Shown one piece after another: positions 27,601 through 35,818 of a DNA stretch of 64,000 bases. How positions within the stretch are numbered: position 1 is the first letter of the stretch; each line of letters opens with the position of its first letter. The DNA comes from Phycisphaerae bacterium (GTDB lineage: Bacteria; Planctomycetota; Phycisphaerae; UBA1845; Fen-1342). The notes beneath the pieces are model-generated. The model saw nothing but the letters and a program-made list of their open reading frames with translations. It had not been told where the DNA came from and made no database searches. Both the position numbers and the translations under genes were made by a program. The DNA is taken from the NCBI GenBank assembly GCA_030428945.1, contig JAUIEC010000002.1, forward strand, positions 434,001 through 498,000. The letters are read 5' to 3'.

Positions 27601-27911
27601 GGCAGAGTGGTAACTCGCCGGGCATCTTCATCACGCTGACCGACCAGGAACGCCAGGCGATCAACACGACCGTCTCGGTTCCGGACGGCGGCACGGTTCT
27701 GATCGGTGGCCTCAAACAGGTCGGCGAGATCGAGATCGAGGCCGGCGTGCCGGTCCTCAGCAAGATCCCGGTCCTCAAGCGGGCCTTCACCAACACCACG
27801 ACGGTCAAGGACATTCAGACCCTGCTGATCCTGCTGAAGAGCAAGATCATCATCCAGAGCGAGGCCGAGGAAGAAGCCTTCCCGCAGATGCGGTCGGCCG
27901 GCAACTTCTAA
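24618..27911 (+). CDS. Type II/IV secretion-like secretin, long planctomycete form
   Basis: 1097 residues from the ATG at 24618, with GAGGAGACG upstream and a signal peptide (RLLGGLVVALCLATSASA). Residues 25-140 are TPR-like helices. Residues 150-270 are Pro/Gln-rich and low complexity. A helical region comes next, then N0/N1-like secretin domains around SFVEQPFDQVVDFLVDLNKI, a Gly/Asp/Gln-rich loop near 640-680, and the secretin core ending with VPDGGTVLIGGLKQ and EAGVPVLSKIPVLKRAF. The final LLILLKSKIIIQ is also typical. Secretins form outer-membrane pores. No ATPase, platform protein or pilin genes are adjacent. Confidence 0.9.
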   Translation: MVPRLRLLGGLVVALCLATSASADAQLDRARHLFAQQDYAGAQEAIAAVNRAALTDGERAELERLTGLLPQAIQSAEQGERDKLAADQAYQQGEWSKARELYGAVVSNEYAALELKHVARVQLQRISDRMRLSDAARPTGPVTTPQTRQSVQPAAPAQPVRSAPPNRPISTVEIEPVASSPRSTQVASSEQPQIVYVQPEPANVSRQTRSSVYTQPPQQQQATPSHTTQGPRPTVVRMQTQQTPVQQQPQQQPYAPPVETINIDTAPSVNTATNNPLAGYSATPQVATGPLSVVGELRASDNLLWQRAVAKLQEAAKLIDESIAAEDFDEARRLAESAIQVVEASRAYAQPPQRYEDARRMALDLRDWVADAAEENAIRKADAQRASITEQIRIRQEQQNALRAEKVEQLFNTAAQLHKERRFAEAAEAIRQLLTLEPSNDEARLRLDLYEEFASLADQEAIDEEASRQARRVFADTEAAKIPWKDDILYPKNWLEINARRRSADAGSGAADEDFELNARLEEVQPEISFVEQPFDQVVDFLVDLNKINMSVDWEDLELSGIERDKPVTIKLNEVALRTVMSEVLAQVGGDVQLAYAIGDGLLRIATKEKLDRDKYILVYDIRDLLVRVPRFRNGPRIDLTQQSGGGAGGGGQNVFGGSQGGGQDDDDEQGQQGDDQQDPQAIELMDIIRQTVEPDSWRETGAGDGALRELNGQLIVYNTSDAQRQVRDLLRQLRAQRALMISVESRFLTVSSNFLEEIGVDIDFVFNAGNAGFDPAFNNQGQGLFDSFTGGRVLIPRQFSRNGFFPAVPAGGVAFTPAGNPAQPYGNAAFVPQGGSGVVPSSSYLTPIGAQQGSLNIVDPSGLNTGIPGSIAQSAGFGPALNIAGSFLDNLQVDFLIRATQANRRSSVVQAPRLMMFNGQRAWVAITRDRQFVSSVTPQVAEGAVGVTPQTGTVSSGNNLDVEGTISADRKYVTLTVRIGFAGEPTLDEFEVQRQSGNSPGIFITLTDQERQAINTTVSVPDGGTVLIGGLKQVGEIEIEAGVPVLSKIPVLKRAFTNTTTVKDIQTLLILLKSKIIIQSEAEEEAFPQMRSAGNF

Positions 27912-27979
27912 GCCTCGCCATGCGGACGAGTCTCATGCGGCGCCCGGTGTCAGACGACATCGGGCGTCGTTCTGTTTCC

Positions 27980-28876
27980 ATGCGCCGGGCGGCGTGCTTC
28001 GCGGTGCTTGTCGCGTCGGTCACGCTGGGCGCTGCGGCTCAGGATTCCGGAGCGCCTGCGGGTGCACGCCAGCAGGACGCCGGTCCCCGGCCGTTCCGCC
28101 CCGGCATTCAGCTCGACTGGGCCCGACGGGCGGTGCATGTGATGGCCGAAGTGGTGCAGGACCGCGGTCCGCTCGAGTTCGTCGCCTGCTGGCCGGGCAA
28201 GGAGCACGAGAGCCTGGTCCGGATGAACTGCTCGGCCGGTGACCTGTTCATGGCGCTGGGGCTGTTGGGGTTCGAGGCCGGGCGTCCGCCGCGCTGGGAC
28301 GCGGCCGGCGCGTACACGGCGCCGACCGGTGACCTGGTGGATGTCACGGTTCGCTGGAACGCTGCGGATGGTCCTCGGACTGACAGCATGTTCGGGTGGG
28401 TCCGCAATCGCACCGACGGTTCGGCGGTGGTTCCGTTGCCGTGGGTGTACGCGGGTTCGGTGCGCGGGCCGGGTCCGGTGCTGCGGAGTGACGACAGTGG
28501 TTCGGGATTCGCGGTTGTCGATCAGCCGGACAGTTTCCTGCAACTGGACTTGCGGCAGTCGAGCCAGGACAGCCTGCTCTGGCTGGCGGCCAATCCGGAG
28601 GCGGTCCCGCCGCGGGGCGCGCCGGTCACGCTGATCCTGCGTCCGGCCACGGTTCCGGCGTACGAGGCGACGCTCGATGCGCGTGGCGATCTGATGTTGA
28701 ATGGTGTTCGGATCACGGCGGCTGAACTGGCGATCCGGATTGACCTGGCGCGCCGTCTGGATGCTTCGTACGAGCTGTCGATCACGAATCAGGCCGTGCT
28801 GAAGTCGGACGTGTTACGGCTGCGGGCGGCGCTCGAGCGGGCCGCGCTGCCGGCGGGAAGCTGGCGGATCCGGTAG
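27980..28876 (+). CDS. Secreted YdjY-domain protein
   Basis: 298 residues from the ATG at 27980 (ATGs at 27920 and 27935 are alternatives); this start gives a proper signal peptide MRRAACFAVLVASVTLGAAA. Residues 40-110 match the YdjY domain: IQLDWARRAVHVMAEVVQD, GPLEFVACWPGKEHESLV, then ALGLLGFEAG. The C-terminal 90 residues read like an ExbD/TolR-type beta-alpha segment (VPAYEATLDARGDLMLNGVR and LDASYELSITNQAVLK), but that is tentative. It follows the secretin gene closely and is probably in its operon. The function of YdjY domains is unknown. Confidence 0.7.
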   Translation: MRRAACFAVLVASVTLGAAAQDSGAPAGARQQDAGPRPFRPGIQLDWARRAVHVMAEVVQDRGPLEFVACWPGKEHESLVRMNCSAGDLFMALGLLGFEAGRPPRWDAAGAYTAPTGDLVDVTVRWNAADGPRTDSMFGWVRNRTDGSAVVPLPWVYAGSVRGPGPVLRSDDSGSGFAVVDQPDSFLQLDLRQSSQDSLLWLAANPEAVPPRGAPVTLILRPATVPAYEATLDARGDLMLNGVRITAAELAIRIDLARRLDASYELSITNQAVLKSDVLRLRAALERAALPAGSWRIR

Positions 28877-29119
28877 CTTGAGGAAGGGGCCAAGGGGCGA
28901 GGGAGCAAGGGAGCCAGGGCGCGAGGGAGCGAGCGGAACGCAGTCCCCCACCCTTCGGCTCGCTGCGCTCGCTTAAGGATGGGGCACCCGTCGCGAGGGC
29001 GCGAGGTGGCTCTGGTGCGGATGGGGCACTCGTCGCGAGCGGGCGAGGGGGGGCGCCGGGTGTGTGCCACTGCGATCTTCGACGATCTTCGCAGTGTCTT
29101 TCCCTTGCTCCCTGATTCG

Positions 29120-29197
29120 TAGGGTGCGTCATCGACGCGGCCGACCGCGATCGTGTCGACCGTGGAAGCCGCAGGCGTCGATGCCGCACCGCCTGGC
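29120..29197 (+). repeat. M1 palindromic module, copy 2
   Basis: Same arms as copy 1: GGTGCGTCATCGACGC and GCGTCGATGCCGCACC. The middle sequence differs apart from CCGACCGCG, shared with copy 1. Confidence 0.85.
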
Positions 29198-29377
29198 CGT
29201 GCGCGAAGTGGCTCTTCTGTGTCGCGGTCCTCGTTCGGTGTCGCAGCCAAATGCAGTCCCCCACCCTTCCGCTCGCTGCGCTCGCTTTAAGGATGGGGCA
29301 CCCGTCGCGAGGGCGCGAGGTGGCTCTGGTGCGGATGGGGCTCCCGTCGCCAGGGAGCGAGGAGGGACGCCGGGTGT

Positions 29378-29450
29378 GTGCCACTGCGATCTTCGACGAT
29401 CTTCGCAGTGCTCTGGTGCCACGGCTCTTGAGCTCTTGAGCAGTGTCTTC
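29378..29450 (-). repeat. Two M2 hairpin modules back to back
   Basis: 29378-29410: CACTGCGATCTTCGA then CGATCTTCGCAGTG, with the inner GATCTTCG unit doubled. 29416-29450: the same outer CCAC/GCAGTGTCTTC but with an inner GCTCTTGA unit doubled instead. Shared ends and different inner repeats in adjacent copies are the notable point. Confidence 0.8.
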
Positions 29451-29705
29451 TCGACGAGAGGTGATCCCGCGCCACAGCGGGCCGGGTGTTGCGTCCGTGA
29501 TCGATCGCGTTCGCGCGACGCCGACGTTCGCGCCGCGATCGTCCCCGGGTACCCCCCCACCCAAGTTCATTTTCGGTGCCAAACCGAAGCGGCGGTAGCG
29601 GGTAAACACCTGAAGTGTTCGTAACGCCCGCCCGCGAAAGATGTTGAGCGCCCGATTTTTCCGGGAGAGCGGACGTGGTCGCGGCAGGCACCGGTGCCCC
29701 GGCTT

Positions 29706-30755
29706 TCAGCCCAGCCCGAGCAGCTCCTGGACCTTCTCCAGCAGCACCAGCTTGTTGACCGGCTTGCTGATGAAGTCGTCGGCGCCCGATTCCTCGCCAC
29801 GCTGGCGGTCGCCTTCCTCGTTCAGCGCCGTCACCAGGATGATCGGAATCTTCGCGAACGCCTCCTCGGCCTTCAATTCGCGACAGACCTCGTACCCGCT
29901 GCGCTTCGGCATCATGATGTCCAGCAGCAGCAGATCCGGGACGGCGGCGCGGACCTCCTCCAGAACCTGCTCGCCGTCGCGGGCCCTGCGGATCGTCAGG
30001 GCCAGCGGCTCCAGGTAGGCCTCGAGCAGTTCGAGAATCTGCGGATTGTCGTCCGCGATCAGAACGGTGCGGGTGTCACTCACGGTGCTGTCTCCAGTCG
30101 TCGCCTGCATTTGTACCAGATTCAGGTCCGCGTGCAATCGCCGCAACACCGCCTCCGCCCGACCCGCGATTCGCGACCGCAGACGCCGCAGGTCATCCCG
30201 ATCGTCAACATCCTCCCACGGCGCCGTCTCCACCAGCCGAACCCCGGCCACCTCCGCCGCCGCCCGGGTCTGCGCTGCCACCGCCGATGTGCCCCACGCG
30301 ATCCCGCTGAACAACCGCGGACAGGCGGCCGGCAGGGCGATCAGGTTGTAGCCACCGTCCCGGCTCGGACAGATCGCCGCGTCGCCGTCCGCCAGCGCCG
30401 CGGCCGCCTGATCCAGACGGTCGCCCGGCAGGTCCGGGGCGTCGGTCCCCAGCACGATCAGCGGAACCGGGCTCTCGTCGAACAATCGCCCGGTCAGTCG
30501 GATCAGCCGCCGCCCGAGGTCGCCTGCGCCCTGCGACAACACGCGGGTCCCCGCGGCCCAGTCCGGGAGGCTGGCCGGCAGCGGGTCGAGCGCCAGGTGG
30601 ACCGGTCCGTCGGCCCAGGCCAGGGCCCCGGCCACGACGGCGCGAGCCATGGCCTCGTGGGCGGCATGGGCGCCATCCCGGCCAAGGGCGGGGATCAGGC
30701 GGGTCTTGGCGGTCCCGGGGGGCCCGGCCTTGCCGAGAATCAGGATCCGGGTCAT
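29706..30755 (-). CDS. DUF2064-type glycosyl/nucleotidyl transferase fused to a response-regulator receiver domain
   Basis: 349 residues in one unbroken frame from the ATG at 30755. Residues 1-205 match the TIGR04282/DUF2064 (rSAM/selenodomain-associated transferase 1) family: LILGKAGPPGTAKTRLIPAL, LGTDAPDLPGDRLD, CPSRDGGYNLIAL, FSGIAWGTSAV, WEDVDDRDDL. Residues 229-349 are a complete REC domain: VLIADDNPQ (Asp235, Asp236), phospho-acceptor Asp279 in LLLLDIMMP, Thr309 in VTAL, and Lys331 in ISKPVN. An in-frame GTG at 30083 has GGAG eight bases before it, so the REC part might also be made alone. This is either a true fusion or two genes that lost the stop between them. Confidence 0.78.
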   Translation of the reverse strand: MTRILILGKAGPPGTAKTRLIPALGRDGAHAAHEAMARAVVAGALAWADGPVHLALDPLPASLPDWAAGTRVLSQGAGDLGRRLIRLTGRLFDESPVPLIVLGTDAPDLPGDRLDQAAAALADGDAAICPSRDGGYNLIALPAACPRLFSGIAWGTSAVAAQTRAAAEVAGVRLVETAPWEDVDDRDDLRRLRSRIAGRAEAVLRRLHADLNLVQMQATTGDSTVSDTRTVLIADDNPQILELLEAYLEPLALTIRRARDGEQVLEEVRAAVPDLLLLDIMMPKRSGYEVCRELKAEEAFAKIPIILVTALNEEGDRQRGEESGADDFISKPVNKLVLLEKVQELLGLG

Positions 30756-30895
30756 TGGAGACGCCTGCCTTGTCGGAAAGCTGGGGGCGGCATATATTGC
30801 CATGCGGCCGCTGGTGCGGTCCGTCTTGCCAACCCGCCGTCCGCGAGCCGCGTCGGTGTGTCAAGCTGCAAGATGGCTATCCATCTGGAGTTGCG

Positions 30896-31936
30896 ATGAT
30901 GATGAACACGAAACACGCTGGCCGCAGTACGCGATGGGCGGGGCTGGCGCTGGCGGGGCTGGGGCTGGTGGCCGGGGGATGTGCCGGTTTCCAGACGAGC
31001 CAGTTGAATCTGCTGGGGACGTCGCTGTTCCCGTTCGTAGGCAGCGACAATACCACCGACGGGGTGGTGACCGACCCGACCACGGGGGACGGCGGCTTCT
31101 TCGGCGGCGTGGGTTCGGGCGTGACCGATCCGTGCCTGGAACCGGTCAACCGCAAGTTCGTGACGATTTCGCTGCAGAATCAGAGCGACGACATCATCCA
31201 TTACTTCCTCGCCTTCGTCGCGTTCGTCAACACCGACACCCAGACCGGGGCCGTCTGCCCCGACGATCTGGAACTGTATACCAGTTTCGGCTACCAGTTC
31301 ATTCCCGAAGGTTCGGATCGCGCGTTCGGCGACTACTGCATCAGCGGCCCGGCCCTGCTGTACTTCCACGAGACCGGCAACTTCCGCAACGCGGGCGCCG
31401 GGGCCTCGGCCTTCGCGTCGGCGATCGACGAGGCCCAGGGGTCCAACGCGACCTTCGACAACTTCTTCGGCGCCGGCGGGGCAACCGTCCCGGTCATGGA
31501 TCAGATCCTCTGGCACAACCCCGGCACCGGGGAAGGCGCCGCCCTGCAGGTGGCCAGCATCAACCCGAATCCGTGCGACTTCGGCCTCGTGATCGCCACG
31601 TCGCAGTGCGCCCTCGATGCCTTCTACTACGTCGACGACAACGACCTGCCGGCCGGTTCGACCGCGCTGGGGCCGGGCTCGGCGCGACGCACCCCGAACG
31701 AGATTCAGGGTACCGGCTGCACGACTGGCTTCCAGGAAGCCTTCCACAGCCTGGCCCCGTCGGGCATCACGGCCGCGCTGGCGGGTGAGAACGAGTTCAT
31801 CCGCGGTGGCATCCTCCGCTTCGTCTTCATTCGCGAAGACGTGACGCCGGCGATCCCGCAGTTGCTGTGGGAAGTGGTCGACGACATTGGATCGATCGTG
31901 CACGAAGTCGATCCGCGTGCCGCGGTTTCGCCCTGA
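30896..31936 (+). CDS. Lipoprotein of unknown function
   Basis: 346 residues from the ATG at 30896, which has GGAG upstream; the frame is open earlier but that part is shadow sequence. The lipobox is LALAGLGLVAGGC. The rest is a secreted-type sequence rich in Asp, Gly, Asn and Phe with seven other Cys, including SINPNPCDFGLVIATSQCAL, with no recognised domain. It is divergent from the transferase-REC gene with overlapping upstream space, and it ends 26 bases before a strong terminator. Similar orphan lipoproteins are frequent in planctomycetes. Function unknown. Confidence 0.75.
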   Translation: MMMNTKHAGRSTRWAGLALAGLGLVAGGCAGFQTSQLNLLGTSLFPFVGSDNTTDGVVTDPTTGDGGFFGGVGSGVTDPCLEPVNRKFVTISLQNQSDDIIHYFLAFVAFVNTDTQTGAVCPDDLELYTSFGYQFIPEGSDRAFGDYCISGPALLYFHETGNFRNAGAGASAFASAIDEAQGSNATFDNFFGAGGATVPVMDQILWHNPGTGEGAALQVASINPNPCDFGLVIATSQCALDAFYYVDDNDLPAGSTALGPGSARRTPNEIQGTGCTTGFQEAFHSLAPSGITAALAGENEFIRGGILRFVFIREDVTPAIPQLLWEVVDDIGSIVHEVDPRAAVSP

Positions 31937-31962
31937 GCCTCGAAACCAGGCAGCCTCAACCC

Positions 31963-31999
31963 AAAGAGCCCGCGCCGCCCTTCGCGACGCGGGCTCTTT
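31963..31999 (+). terminator. Rho-independent-like terminator
   Basis: AAAGAGCCCGCG (31963-31974) pairs perfectly with CGCGGGCTCTTT (31988-31999) around a 13-base loop. The stem ends A-rich on one side and T-rich on the other, as in bidirectional terminators. It lies between the convergent lipoprotein and TPR genes. It does not share sequence with the octamer arrays. Confidence 0.8.
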
Positions 32000-32147
32000 G
32001 CTTGAACAAAGTAAGCAGATGAGCAGGTGAGCACGTCACCACGTCAGGCGGGGGCGGCGTCTTGAACCTGTGCTTCCTTACCGGTACACGAACCCGACTC
32101 CGCCATCATTCACGCTTTCGCTCTTTGACGCGTTCACCGCAAGAGGG

Positions 32148-33326
32148 TCAGCCACCGGAGGCCGGGTCGCTTTCGTTCTCCGGTTCGGCGGCGGGTTCTT
32201 CCTCGACGTCGGGTTCGTCGGCGGTGATCGGGGCGGCCGGGAGGCTGGCGAGTTGCCGCTGCGCTTCGGCGTGGGTCGGGTCGGCCTGCAGGACCCGCTC
32301 GAAGGCGGACCGGGCTTCGGTGAACTGCGAGGTGTTCTTCAGCAGCAGGCCGTGCTGCATCTGCAGGCCGAGGTTGTTCTCGTCGTAGTCGACCGCCTTG
32401 CCGGTCAGTTCCAGCATGCTGAAGTACGAGATCGTCCGCAGCAGTTCCGCCTGCACGATCATCACATCCACCACCCGCCGCAGCGTTTCGGCGGCCGTCA
32501 CCTCGTTACCGGCCTGCAGGCGGTCCGAACGGGTGCCGTCGGGGTTCAGTTCGTACTGGCTCTGGTGCAGGGCGCGCAGCACCTCGAGCTGCGTGTTGTA
32601 GGCGGCGTAGAGTCGTTCGACCGCCTTGAGTTCGGCCGGGGCGGCCACCAGTTCGCGGCGGGCCAGCGAGACCAGTCGGCCGCTGTCGATCAGGGCCTGG
32701 TCGAAGTCCTGTCCCTCGATCCGCAGCTTGACCAGGTACTCCCAGGCGGGCAGGGTGTCGCCGGACTCGGACGCGACCGCCCGGGTGATCTTCTCGAGCG
32801 CCTGGGCGGCGTCGCCGGTTCCGCGATAGGTCCGGGCCAGCAGGGTCAGCAGTTCGGACCGGTCCTCGTCGGGCACGTTGGACTCGGCCCGTTCGAGGTA
32901 GAACTTCGCCTGCCGGAAGAGCTTGCTGCGGGCGTAGAGCTTGCCGAGGCCGTAGTTGGCTTCGTACTCGGTCGGTTCGATCGCCAGGACGGCGTTGTAG
33001 CGACTGCGGGCGCGGTCTGTTTCGCCTTCGACCAGGGCCATCTCGGCGTCGAGCAGGCTGGCTTCGATGTTGGCCTCGTCGCGCAGCAGGATGATCCGCA
33101 CCAGGTTCTTGGCCAGCAGGAAGTTCTCGTTCTCGAAGCGCGTCCGGGCCAGCGCGACCAGTTCCGGAATGGTCAGGTCGTTCAGGTTCTCGAGTTGTTC
33201 GTCACCGCCGGCAGCCTGGGGAGGCGGGTCCAGGTCGGTCATGCTCTCCTGCCCGGCCGCCGGCGACGCGCCCAGCGTCAGCAGACCCAGTCCAAGCACC
33301 AACAGCAAACTACGGGCGGTACCCAT
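32148..33326 (-). CDS. Secreted TPR protein
   Basis: 392 residues from the ATG at 33326; AGGAG lies nine bases upstream, and a GTG immediately before it is less likely. The signal peptide ends near AAGQ. Several TPR-like helical repeats are visible: AEMALVEGETDRARSRYNAV, EYEANYGLGKLYARSKLF, LEKITRAVASESGDTLPAWE, and SQFTEARSAFERVLQADPTH. The C-terminus is a Glu/Pro-rich tail. TPR proteins hold other proteins together; no partner is evident. It is convergent with the lipoprotein at 30896 and upstream of no obvious operon partner. Confidence 0.82.
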   Translation of the reverse strand: MGTARSLLLVLGLGLLTLGASPAAGQESMTDLDPPPQAAGGDEQLENLNDLTIPELVALARTRFENENFLLAKNLVRIILLRDEANIEASLLDAEMALVEGETDRARSRYNAVLAIEPTEYEANYGLGKLYARSKLFRQAKFYLERAESNVPDEDRSELLTLLARTYRGTGDAAQALEKITRAVASESGDTLPAWEYLVKLRIEGQDFDQALIDSGRLVSLARRELVAAPAELKAVERLYAAYNTQLEVLRALHQSQYELNPDGTRSDRLQAGNEVTAAETLRRVVDVMIVQAELLRTISYFSMLELTGKAVDYDENNLGLQMQHGLLLKNTSQFTEARSAFERVLQADPTHAEAQRQLASLPAAPITADEPDVEEEPAAEPENESDPASGG

Positions 33327-33443
33327 CACGCACTCCTGTCCACCGGCGGCGATGCCGGCATGTCTTTCTCTACCATCGGCCGCGCGCGTCGTGTCGCCTG
33401 CCGCAAAAAAAGCGTGTCCGTCGGTCTCCGAAAGCGAACCCGG

Positions 33444-34691
33444 TCAGTCTTCGGCCGACGGCAGGCATCGCCTGCGGACCAAGTTCAGCGCGGTCAGGGC
33501 CGCTCGCTGCCGAATGGCGGCGCGGGTCGCGTCGGATCCGAACAGGCACCGGCGGACGGTCGTGCCGTCCGGTCCGGCCAGGCCGATGTAGACCAGGCCG
33601 ACGGGTTTATCGGTCGTTCCGCCGGATGGGCCGGCCACGCCGGTGGTCGCGAGCGCCCAGGTTCCGCCGAGTATTCGGCGGGCCCCGTCGGCCATCGCCC
33701 GGGCGACCTCTTCGCTGACCGCGCCATGCGTATCGAGCGTGTCGCGGGGCACGTCGAGCAGCGATTCCTTCAACGCGTTGGCGTAGGTTACGACACCGCC
33801 CCGGTAACCGCGACTGCTTCCGGGCACGTCGGTCAGCATTTCGCCGACCAGTCCTCCGGTGCACGACTCCGCCGTCACGAGTGTTTCTCCGCGGGTGGCG
33901 AGCATCGCCAGAACCGCTCCCGGCAGCGTTTCCCCGTCCCGGCCGTAGACGTAGTCGCCGAGCCGCGCGCGGATTTCGGCTTCGCTGCGGTCGAGCAGGG
34001 CGTCGGCTTCGGGGGCCGTTTCGGCCGTCGCGTTGATCCGCACGCCGACGAGGGCGTAGGCGGCGGTCGTACCGACTTCGGGGTTCCGCCCGCGCTGCAT
34101 CAGGTCGCGGATGCGGTCTCCCAGGTCCGATTCGCCGAGCCCGAACGATCGCAGGATCCGGCTGCGGATCACCCGGCCGACGGGCAGATGCGGTCGAACC
34201 TGGGCCTCGAACATCGCCCGCATCTCGCGCGGCACGCCGGGCAGGCTGTAGACCGGGGTCCCGCCGATCCGGACGTGCACGCCGGGCGCGGTGCCGCAGT
34301 CGTTGGGCAGGCTCCGGCCGGTTCGTGGCCGGAGGGCCTGCACGCTGTTCCGGGCGGGCATTTCGCGCTGGCGTTCGGCGAAAAATGCGCGGATCCGGGC
34401 GAGGCTATCGGGGTCCTCGACCAGATCGGTCCCGGCCGCTTCGGCCAGTGCGGTGCGGGTAAGATCATCCGCGGTCGGTCCGAGTCCGCCGGTGACCAGT
34501 ACGAGGTCGTGTTCGGCGGCGGTCTGTTTCAGTACGTCGACGATCAGCGGCAGTTCGTCGGCCAGGGTGGCGTGGCGGGTCGTGCGGATGCCGATGGCGG
34601 CCAGTTCGCGGGCGAGCCAGGCGGCGTTGGTGTCGACGGTCTGTCCGAGGGCGAGTTCGGTGCCGATTGAGAGGATGAAGGCCTGTTGCAT
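33444..34691 (-). CDS. cinA: CinA-family protein (competence/damage-inducible; NMN amidohydrolase-like)
   Basis: 415 residues, the usual CinA length, from the ATG at 34691. The N-terminal MoCF-like domain has ILSIGTELALGQTVDTNAAW and LVTGGLGPTADDLTRTAL; GVHVRIGGTPVYSLPGVPRE follows. The C-terminal CinA domain has LVTAESCTGGLVGEMLTDVP, and STNP-like GVAGPSGGTTDKPVGLVY with the conserved PVGLVY segment. CinA proteins have nicotinamide-nucleotide amidase and ADP-ribose pyrophosphatase activities in several bacteria. It is divergent from the YgfZ-like gene with 78 bases between the starts. Confidence 0.95.
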   Translation of the reverse strand: MQQAFILSIGTELALGQTVDTNAAWLARELAAIGIRTTRHATLADELPLIVDVLKQTAAEHDLVLVTGGLGPTADDLTRTALAEAAGTDLVEDPDSLARIRAFFAERQREMPARNSVQALRPRTGRSLPNDCGTAPGVHVRIGGTPVYSLPGVPREMRAMFEAQVRPHLPVGRVIRSRILRSFGLGESDLGDRIRDLMQRGRNPEVGTTAAYALVGVRINATAETAPEADALLDRSEAEIRARLGDYVYGRDGETLPGAVLAMLATRGETLVTAESCTGGLVGEMLTDVPGSSRGYRGGVVTYANALKESLLDVPRDTLDTHGAVSEEVARAMADGARRILGGTWALATTGVAGPSGGTTDKPVGLVYIGLAGPDGTTVRRCLFGSDATRAAIRQRAALTALNLVRRRCLPSAED

Positions 34692-34769
34692 GGGCGGGTC
34701 ACTGCGGGTTTGCGAATCCGCGGATATTCTATGCGAAGAGCTGGGACCAGGCACGATGGGGAAGCGCGG

Positions 34770-35807
34770 ATGGAAACGATGACGCTGGGCGGCGCCGTAC
34801 AGTATGAGCCCGCCCGCTGGATGCAGGTCGGACCGGTCCAGGTTCCGGCCGCTTACGGGGATGTGGCGGACGAGTACCGGGCGGCCCGCGAGGGTCTGGT
34901 GGTGGTCGAGCGTGGCGACCGGGGCCTGATCCGGGTCGCGGGTGCCGACCGGGCGACCTGGCTGCACAACCTGGTGACCAACGCGGTGACGACGCTGGAC
35001 GTTCACCGGGGCAACTACGCGTTTGCCGTGGACGTGCGCGGGCGGGTGATCTTCGACCTGAACGTGCTGACGATGCCGAACGAACTGTGGCTGGACGTTC
35101 CCCGGGCGGCGGTCCCGGTGGCGCTCGCGCATTTCGACGGGCACCTGTTCACCGAGGAGGTCGAGGTGCACGACGCGACCGACAGTCACGCCCGCCTGGC
35201 GGTGACGGGTCCGCTGGCGGCGGAGTGCGTGCATCGCCACGGGGCCGGCCAGTTGCAGGCGATGCCTGACCTGGGGCTGGCGAGTTTCGGGGGCGACGCG
35301 ACGCTGTTCCGGCACGACCTGGCCGGGCTGCCGGGCTTTGAGCTGATCATGGAGCGGCCGCTGGCGGTGGCGATCTGGAACCAGTTGGTCGAGCGCGACG
35401 GGGCCGTGCCGTGCGGGTACGAGGCGATCGACGTGCTGCGGATCGAGGCGGGGATTCCGTGGTTCGGGCGCGACATCGACGAACGCGTGATTCCGCCGGA
35501 GACCGGGCAGGTCGAGCGCGGGATCAGTTACCACAAGGGCTGTTACCTCGGGCAGGAAGTGATCGAGCGGATGCGGGCGTACGGATCGATGGCCAACCAC
35601 CTGATCCGGGTGCGGATGGCCGAGGGCGACGGCATCGCCGAGCAGTCGGAACTGCGCCAGGACGGCAAGGCGGTCGGTCGCCTGACGTCGCTGCGGGCGC
35701 ATCCGCTGGAAGCGGGCTGGGTCGGGCTCGGGTACCTGAAGTCGCGGGCGTCGGCGACCGGATTGACGGCCGGGGAACCGCCGCGTGACGTCGAGGTGCT
35801 CGCGTAG
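34770..35807 (+). CDS. YgfZ/GcvT-like folate-binding protein
   Basis: 345 residues from the ATG at 34770. The protein belongs to the aminomethyltransferase-fold family. The YgfZ signature is present: ISYHKGCYLGQEVIERMRAY (KGCYxGQE). The N-terminal part has VRVAGADRATWLHNLVTNA-like sequence (IRVAGADRATWLHNLVTNAV) and GVHRGNYAF-like VHRGNYAFAVDVRGRVI. YgfZ uses folate and supports iron-sulfur cluster assembly; the GCV system partners (GcvH, GcvP) are absent nearby, which favours YgfZ over GcvT. The Cys-cluster protein gene follows after 11 bases. Confidence 0.85.
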   Translation: METMTLGGAVQYEPARWMQVGPVQVPAAYGDVADEYRAAREGLVVVERGDRGLIRVAGADRATWLHNLVTNAVTTLDVHRGNYAFAVDVRGRVIFDLNVLTMPNELWLDVPRAAVPVALAHFDGHLFTEEVEVHDATDSHARLAVTGPLAAECVHRHGAGQLQAMPDLGLASFGGDATLFRHDLAGLPGFELIMERPLAVAIWNQLVERDGAVPCGYEAIDVLRIEAGIPWFGRDIDERVIPPETGQVERGISYHKGCYLGQEVIERMRAYGSMANHLIRVRMAEGDGIAEQSELRQDGKAVGRLTSLRAHPLEAGWVGLGYLKSRASATGLTAGEPPRDVEVLA

Positions 35808-35818
35808 AGGGTTACGAG

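Larger units (their letters stand above)
28877..29705. repeat. Composite intergenic repeat block B with direct duplication
   Basis: No gene supported in 829 bases between convergent genes. Order: sense octamer units (28892-28934), M3 (28939-28990), a GTCGCGAGGGCGCGAGG stretch, M2 in reverse (29064-29100), M1 (29120-29197), M3 again (29252-29303), the same GTCGCGAGG stretch, M2 in reverse twice (29378-29410 and 29416-29450). The stretch 28939-29096 recurs at 29252-29410 with few changes. From 29451 to 29705 I see only GC-rich sequence with small inverted repeats (for example AACAC/GTGTT near 29608). Confidence 0.8.
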
